DNA of 14,073 bases. Origin: Lachnospiraceae bacterium UBA3772. Its GTDB lineage: Bacteria > Bacillota > Clostridia > Lachnospirales > Lachnospiraceae. Below are positions 7,091 through 14,073 of the stretch, in pieces (the first letter of the stretch is position 1; the number at the start of each line of letters is the position of its first letter). Made by a program: the position numbers and the translations under genes. Location of the stretch: positions 1-14,073 of the forward strand of contig DFFQ01000020.1 in the NCBI GenBank assembly GCA_002371025.1. The letters are read 5' to 3'. The notes beneath the pieces were generated by a model. The model was not told the DNA's origin and searched no databases. It saw only the letters and a list, made by a program, of their open reading frames with translations.

Positions 7091-8299
7091 ATGCCAGACG
7101 CAAGTAAACTTGTAACTGTTCCAGTAGGCAAACTTGGTATTATTCCATTACAGAGTTGCACATCACTCGGTGATAAGGTTAACCAGTACCTTGTAAAATG
7201 GAGAAAAGAGAGAAATCTCAACGAAAATAACTTTGTATTCAACGGCTATGAAAGAGATAGCTACATCATCGATTCTAGCTGCCCTAGATTCGCTTCAGGT
7301 GAAGCAAAGGGTACACTTTCAGAATCAGTTAGAGGAACTGACCTTTATCTCTTAGCTGATGTAACTAACTACAGCATTCAGTACAACTTAGGTGGTCAGA
7401 TGATCCCTATGTCTCCTGATGATCATTTCCAGGATTTAAAGCGTGTGATCGCAGCTATCGGTGGTAAAGCTAACCGTCTCAACATCATCATGCCTTTCCT
7501 TTATGAATCAAGACAGCATAAGCGTAATAAGAGAGAATCTCTTGACTGTGCTCTTGCTCTTCAGGAACTTGTAAATTATTATGGCGTTTCAAATATCATT
7601 ACATTTGATGCTCATGATCCTCGTGTACAGAATTCAATTCCTCTTAGTGGTTTTGAAAATGTTATGCCTACATATCAGTTCATCAAGTGTCTCCTCAAGA
7701 ATATAAGCGACCTTCAGCTTGATAAGGATCACCTTATGGTAATCAGTCCAGACGAAGGTGCTATGCATAGAGCAATCTACTTCGCTAACCACGTTGGAGT
7801 TGACGTAGGAATGTTCTATAAGAGAAGAGATTATTCTAAGGTTGTTAACGGCAAAAACCCTATCGTTGCTCATGAATTCCTCGGTGATTCAGTAGACGGT
7901 AAGGACGTTATCATCATCGATGATATGATCGCATCAGGCGAGTCAATGCTTGACGTAGCAAGACAGTTAAAGGAAAGAAAGGCAAAGAGAGTATTCTGTC
8001 TTTCAACATTCGGTCTTTTCACAGCTGGTCTTTCAGTATTTGATGATGCATATAACAAAGGAATCATCGATAAGGTTATTACAACAAATGTTGTTTACCA
8101 GAATCCTGAACTCTTCACACGTGATTGGTATCTTTCAGCTGATATGAGCAAATATATTGCCATCATCATCGATCACCTTAATCACAACGCATCTCTCAGC
8201 TCACTTCTTGATCCAAGAGAGCGTATCCAGGCAAGAGTTAATGAGTATCGTGAGAATCATACAATCTCAGATAACTACGACGGATCAGCACAGTTCTAA
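7091..8299 (+). CDS. prs: Ribose-phosphate pyrophosphokinase (PRPP synthetase), enlarged divergent form
   Basis: Makes PRPP from ribose 5-phosphate and ATP, feeding nucleotide, NAD, histidine and tryptophan synthesis; cytoplasmic. The product is 402 residues against about 315 for classical PRPP synthetases. Seen: SESVRG (77-82), the ATP-binding region as ESRQHKRNKRES (139-150) where classical enzymes have RQDRK, FDAHDP (172-177), the catalytic-loop-like KRRDYSK (244-250), and the PRPP loop VIIIDDMIASGES (273-285). The extra length comes from insertions before SESVRG and around residues 92-115, and from a C-terminal extension after about 350. The start ATG at 7091 has a very strong GGAGGAG at 7078-7084; an upstream in-frame TTG at 7076 overlaps that site and is rejected. 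The gap from the loader gene is 24 nt with no promoter seen, so it is probably the operon's third gene. PRPP synthetase identity is likely; kinetics and regulation may differ. Confidence 0.87.
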   Translation: MPDASKLVTVPVGKLGIIPLQSCTSLGDKVNQYLVKWRKERNLNENNFVFNGYERDSYIIDSSCPRFASGEAKGTLSESVRGTDLYLLADVTNYSIQYNLGGQMIPMSPDDHFQDLKRVIAAIGGKANRLNIIMPFLYESRQHKRNKRESLDCALALQELVNYYGVSNIITFDAHDPRVQNSIPLSGFENVMPTYQFIKCLLKNISDLQLDKDHLMVISPDEGAMHRAIYFANHVGVDVGMFYKRRDYSKVVNGKNPIVAHEFLGDSVDGKDVIIIDDMIASGESMLDVARQLKERKAKRVFCLSTFGLFTAGLSVFDDAYNKGIIDKVITTNVVYQNPELFTRDWYLSADMSKYIAIIIDHLNHNASLSSLLDPRERIQARVNEYRENHTISDNYDGSAQF

Positions 8300-8317
8300 A
8301 TAAATAACTCATGCAAT

Positions 8318-8354
8318 AAAAAAACTCAGCGAATTCTTTCGCTGAGTTTTTTTT
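8318..8354. terminator. Bidirectional intrinsic terminator between prs and the LysR gene
   Basis: A perfect 10-bp stem, ACTCAGCGAA (8324-8333) with TTCGCTGAGT (8338-8347), has a TTCT loop. It is flanked by six A (8318-8323) on one side and at least seven T on the other, so it can stop transcription from both strands. It lies between the converging 3' ends at 8299 (prs) and 8398 (lysR-type). Confidence 0.93.
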
Positions 8355-8397
8355 GTCCCAGAATCTAATATAAGCCCCAGATTTTAAGTTTTTACAC

Positions 8398-9303
8398 TTA
8401 TATGACCTGATCCTCATATTTACTTAATTCTTCCACGTATAGCTCTCCTAAGCGGCTCAGATTGGATCCTTTACGTTTGATATAACCTATCCTCATCTTC
8501 TGGTTCTCTTTTAATGGAACGGCCTTATAGGCATCTCCATTAAGATCTTCACTTATTATACCGGAACAAAGTGTATATCCATTTAATCCTACCATGAGAT
8601 TAAGCATTGTGGCTCTGTCATTTGCTTTTATTATCCTGCTGTAATTATAGGTAGAAAGCTGCTCTTCTGAAAGATACAGAGAAGCATTTAACCCCTGATC
8701 GAATGAAAGACATGGATAACAAGTAAGATCATTTATCGATATCTTCTTTTTATTTGCAAGAGGATGCTGTCCCCAAAGATATACATATGTATTACAGGTA
8801 AACAACTCCTTAAATTCAAGATCGTTTTCCAAAAAAAGCTTTCTTAATACTTTCTCATTAAAGTCGTCAATATAAAGGATTCCTATCTCACTCTTAAAAT
8901 TCTTTACATTTTCTATTACTTCTTTTGTTTTAGTCTCATGCACTGCAAATTCAAAAGAGTCCATACCAAACTGCTTTACTACCTCAACAAACGCCTTAAC
9001 TGCAAAGGAATAATGCTGCATGGAAACACTGAATTTCTTTTTAGATTTCTTCTCTATAAATTTGTCATTTAATAATTCAAACTGATCTAAAACCTGCCTT
9101 GCATATCCAAGGAAATCTTCTCCATCTGGAGTTATAACAATTCCTCTGTTGGATCTTAAAAATATATCGAATCCCAGTTCTGATTCTAAGTCTTTCACTG
9201 CTCCTGATAAACTTGGCTGTGACAAAAAGAGTTTCTTTGCCGCCACATTCATTGAGCCACTTTCTGCAATTTCAATAACATATCTTAACTGTTGCAATGT
9301 CAT
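8398..9303 (-). CDS. LysR-family transcriptional regulator
   Basis: A DNA-binding regulator of 301 residues, normal for the LysR family. The N-terminus (MTLQQLRYVIEIAESGSM) leads into the winged helix-turn-helix (about residues 1-60), including AAKKLFLSQPSLSGAVKDLE (21-40), followed by the usual linker helix (about 60-90). The rest is a periplasmic-binding-protein-like effector domain (about 91-300); the ligand cannot be read from sequence. The ATG at 9301-9303 lies 4 nt after the cysK stop, with GGTGAG 7 nt upstream. In-frame TTG (9318) and GTG (9315) starts inside cysK are possible but add only 4-5 residues that the family lacks. Cotranscription with cysK suggests control of cysteine or sulfur metabolism, resembling CysL/CysB-type regulators. 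That is inferred from context only. Its position downstream and on the same strand, rather than divergent from its target, is not the commonest LysR layout. Confidence 0.92.
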   Translation of the reverse strand: MTLQQLRYVIEIAESGSMNVAAKKLFLSQPSLSGAVKDLESELGFDIFLRSNRGIVITPDGEDFLGYARQVLDQFELLNDKFIEKKSKKKFSVSMQHYSFAVKAFVEVVKQFGMDSFEFAVHETKTKEVIENVKNFKSEIGILYIDDFNEKVLRKLFLENDLEFKELFTCNTYVYLWGQHPLANKKKISINDLTCYPCLSFDQGLNASLYLSEEQLSTYNYSRIIKANDRATMLNLMVGLNGYTLCSGIISEDLNGDAYKAVPLKENQKMRIGYIKRKGSNLSRLGELYVEELSKYEDQVI

Positions 9304-9307
9304 ACTA

Positions 9308-10243
9308 TCACTCACCAAATACAGTTGTTGAAAGGTATCTGTCTCCTGAATCAGGAAGAAGAACTACAATAGTCTTTCCCTTATTTTCTGGTCTCTTTGC
9401 TATCTCTGAAGCTGCAAAAAGTGCTGCTCCTGATGAAATTCCTACAAGAATACCTTCGTCTTCTGCTACCTTTCTTGTTGTTGCAAAAGCATCATCATTT
9501 GAAACAGGTATAATCTCATCATATACCTCTGTATCAAGAACCTTAGGTACAAAGCCTGCACCAATTCCCTGAATCTTATGAGGCCCTGCTTCTCCTTTTG
9601 AAAGTACCGGACTTGAAGAAGGTTCAACTGCTACAACTTTAATATCAGGATTTTTCTCCTTTAAAAATTTTCCTGTACCTGTTATTGTTCCACCTGTACC
9701 AACACCTGCTACAAATATATCTACCTTACCATCTGTATCTTCCCAGATTTCAGGTCCTGTTGTCTTATAATGAGCCAGTGCATTAGCTGAATTTTCAAAC
9801 TGGCCAAGAATGAGCGATCCCTCTATCTCTTTATTTAATTCTTCAGCTTTTGCAATAGCACCCTTCATTCCCTTTGCACCTTCAGTAAGAACAAGCTGTG
9901 CTCCATATGCTCTCATCAGTTTTCTTCTTTCAACTGACATGGTTTCTGGAAGTGTGATTATTACTTTATAGCCCTTTGTAGCTGCAACTGCCGCAATTCC
10001 AATACCTGTATTTCCACTGGTTGGCTCGATTAAAGTTGCACCTGGCTTTAATTTTCCACTTTTTTCGGCTTCCTCAATCATAGAAAGAGCAATTCTATCC
10101 TTCACAGATCCGGCAGGATTAAAATATTCCACTTTTGCAATGATATTTGCTTCCTTTAATCCTTCCTTCTCCTGATAAGCCGCCAAATGAAGAAGTGGTG
10201 TATGTCCAATAAGTTCTGATGCATTTTCATAAATCTTTGCCAT
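9308..10243 (-). CDS. cysK: Cysteine synthase (O-acetylserine sulfhydrylase)
   Basis: A PLP enzyme that makes L-cysteine from O-acetylserine and sulfide; cytoplasmic. The 311-residue product carries the full family set: the PLP lysine in NPAGSVKDR (K48), the substrate loop PTSGNTGIG (74-82), the phosphate-binding [10 protein letters not shown] (180-189), and GISSGAA (268-274) near the pyridine-nitrogen site. Length and motifs fit CysK; CysM cannot be excluded completely. The ATG at 10241-10243 has a GGAGG 8 nt upstream (10252-10256). The in-frame ATG at 10258 overlaps that site and is rejected. The gene has its own promoter and a 5' leader with a large dyad (10281-10316). The LysR gene follows at once. 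Placement next to the suf operon is metabolically sensible, since cysteine is the sulfur donor for SufS, but a terminator separates them. Confidence 0.96.
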   Translation of the reverse strand: MAKIYENASELIGHTPLLHLAAYQEKEGLKEANIIAKVEYFNPAGSVKDRIALSMIEEAEKSGKLKPGATLIEPTSGNTGIGIAAVAATKGYKVIITLPETMSVERRKLMRAYGAQLVLTEGAKGMKGAIAKAEELNKEIEGSLILGQFENSANALAHYKTTGPEIWEDTDGKVDIFVAGVGTGGTITGTGKFLKEKNPDIKVVAVEPSSSPVLSKGEAGPHKIQGIGAGFVPKVLDTEVYDEIIPVSNDDAFATTRKVAEDEGILVGISSGAALFAASEIAKRPENKGKTIVVLLPDSGDRYLSTTVFGE

Positions 10244-10280
10244 AATTTCATCCTCCATAACCTTTTATATTGTTTTTTCT

Positions 10281-10316
10281 TATATCCCACCTTACCTACC
10301 TGTTTGGTGGGTTATA
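10281..10316. repeat. 36-bp imperfect dyad in the cysK leader (operator or RNA hairpin)
   Basis: Read on the minus strand, TATAACCCACC and GGTGGGATATA are reverse complements over 10 of 11 positions, separated by 14 nt. They occupy 10306-10316 and 10281-10291. The inner segment contains repeated GGTA/GGT units. The dyad lies at about +7 to +42 of the predicted cysK transcript and about 25 nt before the Shine-Dalgarno site. It could bind a dimeric regulator such as an Rrf2-family sulfur/Fe-S regulator (CymR or IscR type) or the downstream LysR protein. It could also fold as a leader hairpin. No U-run follows, so it is not a terminator. Which regulator is involved cannot be told from here. Confidence 0.5.
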
Positions 10317-10328
10317 ATTTTTTCTGAT

Positions 10329-10358
10329 ATAGTAACACACTCTAACAAAGTATGTCAA
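10329..10358 (-). promoter_or_regulatory. Predicted promoter for cysK-lysR
   Basis: On the minus strand a perfect TTGACA (10353-10358), an 18-nt spacer, and TACTAT (10329-10334, 4 of 6) with an extended TG one base upstream. The start would be near 10322, giving a leader of about 80 nt that contains the dyad at 10281-10316. Confidence 0.55.
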
Positions 10359-10400
10359 TGCTTAAATACCCATTAATCCTGACTGCGCCAACACGCCTTT

Positions 10401-10433
10401 TAAATAAAAAAAGGCCGCATTACATGCGGCCTT
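10401..10433 (-). terminator. Intrinsic terminator of the suf operon
   Basis: A perfect 10-bp GC-rich stem, AAGGCCGCAT (10411-10420) with ATGCGGCCTT (10424-10433), has a 3-nt loop. On the minus strand it is followed by seven T and then ATTT (toward 10401). It lies 12 nt after the sufU stop. Confidence 0.93.
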
Positions 10434-10445
10434 GCAATACTTATA

Positions 10446-10907
10446 TTACTGATCCTCAGTGGAAACTTCTCTTCCCTGTTTTTCTTCTTTAAATATTTCC
10501 TCAAGTGTATGCCAACCAAGAACTGCACATTTTACTCTTGATGGCATATGTGCAATATCCTGAAGAGCTGATGCCTCTTCAAGCATCTCAAGTTCCTCAT
10601 CACTTACCTTTCCTTTTATCATCTTAAGGAAAGTGTCTTTAAGAGAAAGCGCCTCTTCAACGCTTCTTCCAATAACAAGATCCAGCATCATATCAGCGCT
10701 GGCCTGTGATATGGCACAACCATCTCCTATAAAGGATCCATCTTCTATAATTCCATCATCAGAAACATTAAGCTGAAGTGTTATCTTATCTCCACAGGAA
10801 GGATTAACTCCTCGCATTTCTTTGTTATAAGTCATCAGCTTATGTTTATGTTCCGGATTCATATTATGTTCTGTAAGTATTTCATTATAGAACGTTCTAT
10901 TCTCCAT
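10446..10907 (-). CDS. sufU: SufU-type Fe-S assembly sulfur-transfer protein
   Basis: Accepts persulfide sulfur from SufS and relays it to the SufBCD scaffold, as SufU does in Bacillus and other Firmicutes; cytoplasmic. The 153-residue product has the three cysteines and the aspartate that bind zinc in this family: C38 and D40 in NPSCGDK, C64 in GDGCAIS, and C127 in RVKCAVLGW. The insertion between the second and third cysteines (about 80-125) is typical of SufU rather than IscU. The start is the ATG at 10905-10907, with AGGAGG 10 nt upstream. An in-frame ATG at 10943 lies deeper inside sufS and lacks such a site. It overlaps the end of sufS by 11 nt, so the pair is translationally coupled. 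It is the last gene of the operon. Confidence 0.95.
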   Translation of the reverse strand: MENRTFYNEILTEHNMNPEHKHKLMTYNKEMRGVNPSCGDKITLQLNVSDDGIIEDGSFIGDGCAISQASADMMLDLVIGRSVEEALSLKDTFLKMIKGKVSDEELEMLEEASALQDIAHMPSRVKCAVLGWHTLEEIFKEEKQGREVSTEDQ

Positions 10908-12123
10908 AACCCATTTTCCTCCTGACTGATGAAACACTTTCAATCAGCCTTTCTATTTCTTCTTCAGTATTATAGAACATGATACTTGCTCTGGTAGTAG
11001 GTCTTCCATCCATATATGTATGAAGCGGCTCAGCGCAGTGATGTCCTGCTCTTATAGCAACATTGTCTTCAGCCATTATAGCTGCCACATCATGTGGATG
11101 CACACCATCTATCTTAAATGTAAAAATGCCATGATGTTCATCAGGATCATCAGCCCCAAGAAGCTCCACATGTGGAATCTCTTTAAATTTTGCAAATGCA
11201 AGACGGCTGAGTTCTCTTTCTCTTTCTTCAATAGCCTCAAGCCCTATACTCTGTAGATAATTAATAGCTGCTTCAAGTCCTACAGCTCCACCGGCATTAA
11301 CTGTTCCTGCCTCAAACTTATGTGGAAGTTCAGCATAAGAAACATAATCAGTCTCAACTGTCTCAATCATCTCTCCACCTGTAAGGAAAGGAGGCATTTT
11401 ATTAAGCAAATCTTCCTTACCATATAAAACACCTATTCCAAATGGTCCAAGTAATTTATGTCCTGAAAATGCAAGAAAATCGCAGTCCATTTTCTGAACA
11501 TCTGTTACAGAATGAGGTACACTCTGGGCACCATCAACCACAAGGTATGCTCCCGAGTCATGCACTAACTTTGCAACCTGGCTCATATCGTTCAGTCTTC
11601 CAAATATATTAGACATAGCTGTCATAGCTACTATCTTTGTCTTCGGTGTTATAAGAGCCTTTAATTTATCAAGATCAAATGATCCATCTTTTTCGCAATA
11701 AAAAAATTTAAGCTCAGCCTTATTTCTCTTTGCAGCCTCCATCCACGGAAGCATGTTACTGTGATGTTCAACAATAGTTGTTATCACTTCATCCCCTTCT
11801 TTAAGCAGAAGGTTACCAAGACTATATGCCACAAGATTAAGACTTTCTGAGGCATTTCTTGTAAAAATGATCTCCCTGTCAGAAGATGCATTTATAAACT
11901 GAGCAACTGTGTGTCTTGCATGCTCATACTTTTCAGTAGAGTCAATTGAAAGCTGGTAAAGTCCTCTGAAAGGGTTCGCATTAAAATGATAATAATAATC
12001 ATTTACTGCGTCCAATACCACTTTAGGCCTCTGAGAAGTAGCAGAATTATCTAAATATATAAGATCAGTAGATTCAAAAAACGGAAAATCTTTTCTAATT
12101 GCAGCAACATCAAGTCTACTCAT
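10897..12123 (-). CDS. sufS: Cysteine desulfurase, SufS type
   Basis: A PLP enzyme that takes sulfur from L-cysteine as a persulfide, leaving alanine, to supply Fe-S cluster assembly. The 408-residue product is full length. Seen: YLDNSATSQRP (23-33), TRNASESLNLVA (88-99), VEHHSN (118-123) over the PLP ring, VDGAQS (196-201), the PLP lysine K223 in SGHKLLGPFG, and the catalytic cysteine C363 in RAGHHCAEPLH. The short loop around C363 marks group II desulfurases (SufS/CsdA) rather than NifS/IscS. The ATG at 12121-12123 follows a purine-rich GAGGAGG 6 nt upstream and overlaps the sufD stop by 8 nt. An in-frame start at 12147 lies inside the sufD tail and is less likely. The adjacent sufU is the expected partner. 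Confidence 0.97.
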   Translation of the reverse strand: MSRLDVAAIRKDFPFFESTDLIYLDNSATSQRPKVVLDAVNDYYYHFNANPFRGLYQLSIDSTEKYEHARHTVAQFINASSDREIIFTRNASESLNLVAYSLGNLLLKEGDEVITTIVEHHSNMLPWMEAAKRNKAELKFFYCEKDGSFDLDKLKALITPKTKIVAMTAMSNIFGRLNDMSQVAKLVHDSGAYLVVDGAQSVPHSVTDVQKMDCDFLAFSGHKLLGPFGIGVLYGKEDLLNKMPPFLTGGEMIETVETDYVSYAELPHKFEAGTVNAGGAVGLEAAINYLQSIGLEAIEERERELSRLAFAKFKEIPHVELLGADDPDEHHGIFTFKIDGVHPHDVAAIMAEDNVAIRAGHHCAEPLHTYMDGRPTTRASIMFYNTEEEIERLIESVSSVRRKMGYGE

Positions 12124-13216
12124 CCTCTTCCTCCTCAATTTCCTCATCCTCTTTTTTTAGTAAAGATCCAAAGATATAATCCTTTGTCTTTTCGTCTTCA
12201 ATCTTAGAGGCAACTTCTGCTATTCTTCCATCTATCATAAGCTTATAGGCATTCTCTTCATCGATTCCCCTCGCCATTAAATAGAAAAGCACTTCATCAC
12301 TAAGTTTTCCTATTGTTGCACCATGAGTTCCTTCAACATCTTCCTCAGCACAAAGGATAAGTGGTACTGTCTTATTAACTACATCCTCATCAATAAGAAG
12401 GACATCTTCCTTCTCGTCACCTACTGCACCGGCACATCCCTTTATAAAATCAATAGTGCCACGGAATACCTTACTTGCACTATTCTTAAGAACGCCATTA
12501 CAATAGATATTACTCTTTGTCTCTTTTCCTCTATGTCTTGCAACATAGTTGAAATCCAGAGTATCTTCGTTCTTTGCAAGATATGCAGTATCAATTCTAA
12601 GGGAACTTCTATCTCCTAAAAGATTACAGCAAAGCCCTTCATATATTCCTGCTCCGCAAAGTTCAAGATGGATAACTTCAAATCTTGCATCTTCTGCACA
12701 CTCACAGGATACATTATTATAGAATTTCATATCATCTTTAAAGCAGTGGATCTGAATCAACTTGACAACAGATTTTTTACCAATGATAAATCTCATATCA
12801 CACGCTGCTTCTTTAATATCTGAACCTTCACAAATGATATGGTTCACAATAAAAGTACACTCTGAATCATTTCCAATTTCTGCCTGATAACAATTATATG
12901 CAAAGTCATTTTCAGAGTAACTGATATCTATTCTTACAGGTTCTTTAACCTTTGTATCATCTGCTATCTTAAAGCTTTCTTTTTCAATTCCAAAGCTTTC
13001 AGCCAACTGAATAAACTCACTGTCTAATCCAGACTCAAGGTTTAAGAATCTTTCCTGATCTAAAGTGTCATTTATCTTTATTTTTTTATCAGCTTCAATT
13101 ATCTCATTTCCTTCTAAAGCTTCTGATGGAACTTTAACATAGGCCTCATTAACCCTGAGCCAGTTCCATGTTGGTGAAGGTAAATGATTTACGCTGATCT
13201 CTCTTAATTCGCTCAT
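12116..13216 (-). CDS. sufD: SufD-like Fe-S assembly scaffold protein (SufBD family)
   Basis: A subunit of the SufBCD complex, expected to pair with SufB on the SufC ATPase. The 366-residue product has a divergent N-terminal part beginning MSELREISVNHLPSPTWNWL. The C-terminal SufBD core contains GTIDFIKGCAGAVGDEK, then EGTHGATIGKLSDEVLFYLMARG (from about 295). H298 is equivalent by alignment position to the conserved SufD/SufB histidine region. The order after sufB supports SufD over a second SufB. Compared with E. coli SufD it is somewhat short. The start ATG at 13214-13216 has AAGGAGG 6 nt upstream and lies 11 nt after the sufB stop. The protein ends in an acidic tail, EDEEIEEEEDE, whose purine-rich codons also form the ribosome-binding site of sufS. 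Confidence 0.9.
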   Translation of the reverse strand: MSELREISVNHLPSPTWNWLRVNEAYVKVPSEALEGNEIIEADKKIKINDTLDQERFLNLESGLDSEFIQLAESFGIEKESFKIADDTKVKEPVRIDISYSENDFAYNCYQAEIGNDSECTFIVNHIICEGSDIKEAACDMRFIIGKKSVVKLIQIHCFKDDMKFYNNVSCECAEDARFEVIHLELCGAGIYEGLCCNLLGDRSSLRIDTAYLAKNEDTLDFNYVARHRGKETKSNIYCNGVLKNSASKVFRGTIDFIKGCAGAVGDEKEDVLLIDEDVVNKTVPLILCAEEDVEGTHGATIGKLSDEVLFYLMARGIDEENAYKLMIDGRIAEVASKIEDEKTKDYIFGSLLKKEDEEIEEEEDE

Positions 13217-13227
13217 CTCCTACCTCC

Positions 13228-14073
13228 TTAACCTATGCTGCCCTTCATCTCGATACGTATTAAGTTATTCATCTCAACAGCATATTCAAGAGGAAGTTCC
13301 TTAGATACATTATCAGCAAATCCGCTGACTATCATTGTTCTTGCATCTGCTTCTGAAATACCACGTGACATAAGATAAAATACTGCTTCGTCACTGATAC
13401 GTCCAATCTTAGCTTCGTGTCCGATATCAGCATCATCTGTTCTTACGTCCATTGAAGGAATAGTATCAGAACGAGAAATATCATCTAACATAAGAGATGC
13501 ACAATCAACCGAAGATTTAGCACCTTTAGCATTCTTATTAACTACAACAGCACTTCTAAATGTACTGATTCCGCCATCCTTAGAAATAGACTTTGCACTT
13601 ACAACAGACTTTGTATCCTTACCTGTATGAACTACCTTCATACCTGTATCAAGATTCTGTCCATTACCTGCAAAAGTGATTCCGGTATATTCCATCTGGG
13701 AATTGTCACCCTTAAGGATAGTCATAGGATAAAGATATGAAACATGAGAACCAAATGAACCTGATACCCATTCCATCTTGCCACCTTCTTCAACGATGGC
13801 ACGCTTTGTGTTCAGGTTATACATATTCTTTGACCAGTTCTCAATAGTTGAATAACGAAGTTTTGCATTCTTTCCAACGAAAAGCTCAACACAACCCGCA
13901 TGAAGATTAGCAACATTATACTTAGGTGCTGAACATCCTTCTATGAAATGAAGATCTGCACCCTCATCAACTATTATAAGTGTATGCTCAAACTGACCTG
14001 CACCTGGTGCATTAAGTCTGAAATATGACTGAAGAGGGATTTCCACAGAAACTCCCTTTGGTACATATACAAA
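13228..14073 (-). CDS. sufB: SufB Fe-S cluster scaffold protein, partial (N-terminus outside window)
   Basis: The core scaffold of the SUF system, on which clusters are built with SufC and SufD. The reading frame is open to the right edge and begins in the family block FVYVPKGVSVEIPLQSYFR, so roughly the first 190 residues of a protein of about 470 are missing. The 281 visible residues include EGCSAPKYNVANLHAGCVELF, whose first cysteine is a candidate sulfur acceptor. Further on are YPMTILKGDNSQMEYTGITFAG and the C-terminal signature GHEAKIGRISDEAVFYLMSRG, shared with SufD but closer to SufB consensus. Any start drawn inside the window would be artificial. The family normally has sufC just upstream, which would lie beyond the right edge. 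Identity is firm. Confidence 0.96.
   Translation of the reverse strand, partial: FVYVPKGVSVEIPLQSYFRLNAPGAGQFEHTLIIVDEGADLHFIEGCSAPKYNVANLHAGCVELFVGKNAKLRYSTIENWSKNMYNLNTKRAIVEEGGKMEWVSGSFGSHVSYLYPMTILKGDNSQMEYTGITFAGNGQNLDTGMKVVHTGKDTKSVVSAKSISKDGGISTFRSAVVVNKNAKGAKSSVDCASLMLDDISRSDTIPSMDVRTDDADIGHEAKIGRISDEAVFYLMSRGISEADARTMIVSGFADNVSKELPLEYAVEMNNLIRIEMKGSIG

Noticed and set aside
10259..10328. Riboswitch (SAM or T-box) ahead of cysK
   Set aside because: The predicted leader is only about 80 nt. It shows one dyad, no conserved riboswitch core, no T-box sequence and no terminator hairpin before the start.
10905..10943. Longer sufU start at 10943
   Set aside because: It would overlap sufS by 47 nt without a ribosome site; the ATG at 10907 has AGGAGG and matches the normal SufU N-terminus.
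1..14073. CRISPR arrays, insertion sequences, phage genes, tRNA or rRNA genes
   Set aside because: No regularly spaced repeats, transposase or integrase frames, or recognisable structural RNA sequences were seen. The window is filled by housekeeping genes with short gaps.

Overview
The window looks like chromosomal DNA from an AT-rich Gram-positive anaerobe of the Clostridia, most likely a Lachnospiraceae relative. Three things suggest this: the protein style, a SUF Fe-S system built on SufU rather than SufE, and a helicase-loader pair of the DnaD/DnaI type instead of the E. coli type. This placement is inferred from the sequence alone. Nothing looks mobile, phage-like or CRISPR-like, and no tRNA or rRNA was seen.

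Layout. (1) 1-3034, minus strand: a partial branched-chain aminotransferase gene (ilvE, running off the left edge), then nadC and nadB, which overlap and make quinolinate-derived NAD precursors. ilvE has its own good promoter in the gap after nadC. (2) 3035-3202: a divergent promoter region serving nadB leftward and murC rightward. (3) 3203-4597, plus strand: murC (peptidoglycan precursor ligase), closed by a strong intrinsic terminator. (4) 4598-4895: 298 bases without a gene. It holds the murC terminator, a striking cluster of DnaA-box-like 9-mers and a sigma-A-type promoter. (5) 4896-8299, plus strand: an apparent operon of a DnaD-domain replication protein, a DnaI/DnaC-type helicase loader (TTG start overlapping the previous stop) and an enlarged, divergent PRPP synthetase, closed by a bidirectional terminator. 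(6) 8398-10243, minus strand: cysK followed 4 nt later by a LysR-family regulator. A large dyad lies in the cysK leader. (7) 10446-14073, minus strand: sufB (partial, N-terminus off the right edge), sufD, sufS and sufU, tightly coupled and closed by an intrinsic terminator.

How the genes fit together. cysK makes cysteine. SufS takes sulfur from cysteine and passes it to SufU and the SufB/D scaffold to build Fe-S clusters. nadB and nadC belong to de novo NAD synthesis, whose missing partner NadA is itself an Fe-S enzyme. PRPP from the Prs-like enzyme is the co-substrate of NadC and of nucleotide synthesis.

The most interesting item is the DnaA-box cluster, in which four copies of one 9-mer variant plus one perfect consensus box and one further variant fall within about 210 bp. 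It sits immediately upstream of the helicase-loader operon. This suggests that the replication initiator controls the genes for the helicase-loading step, and with them a PRPP synthetase. The rest is mainly well-known housekeeping metabolism.
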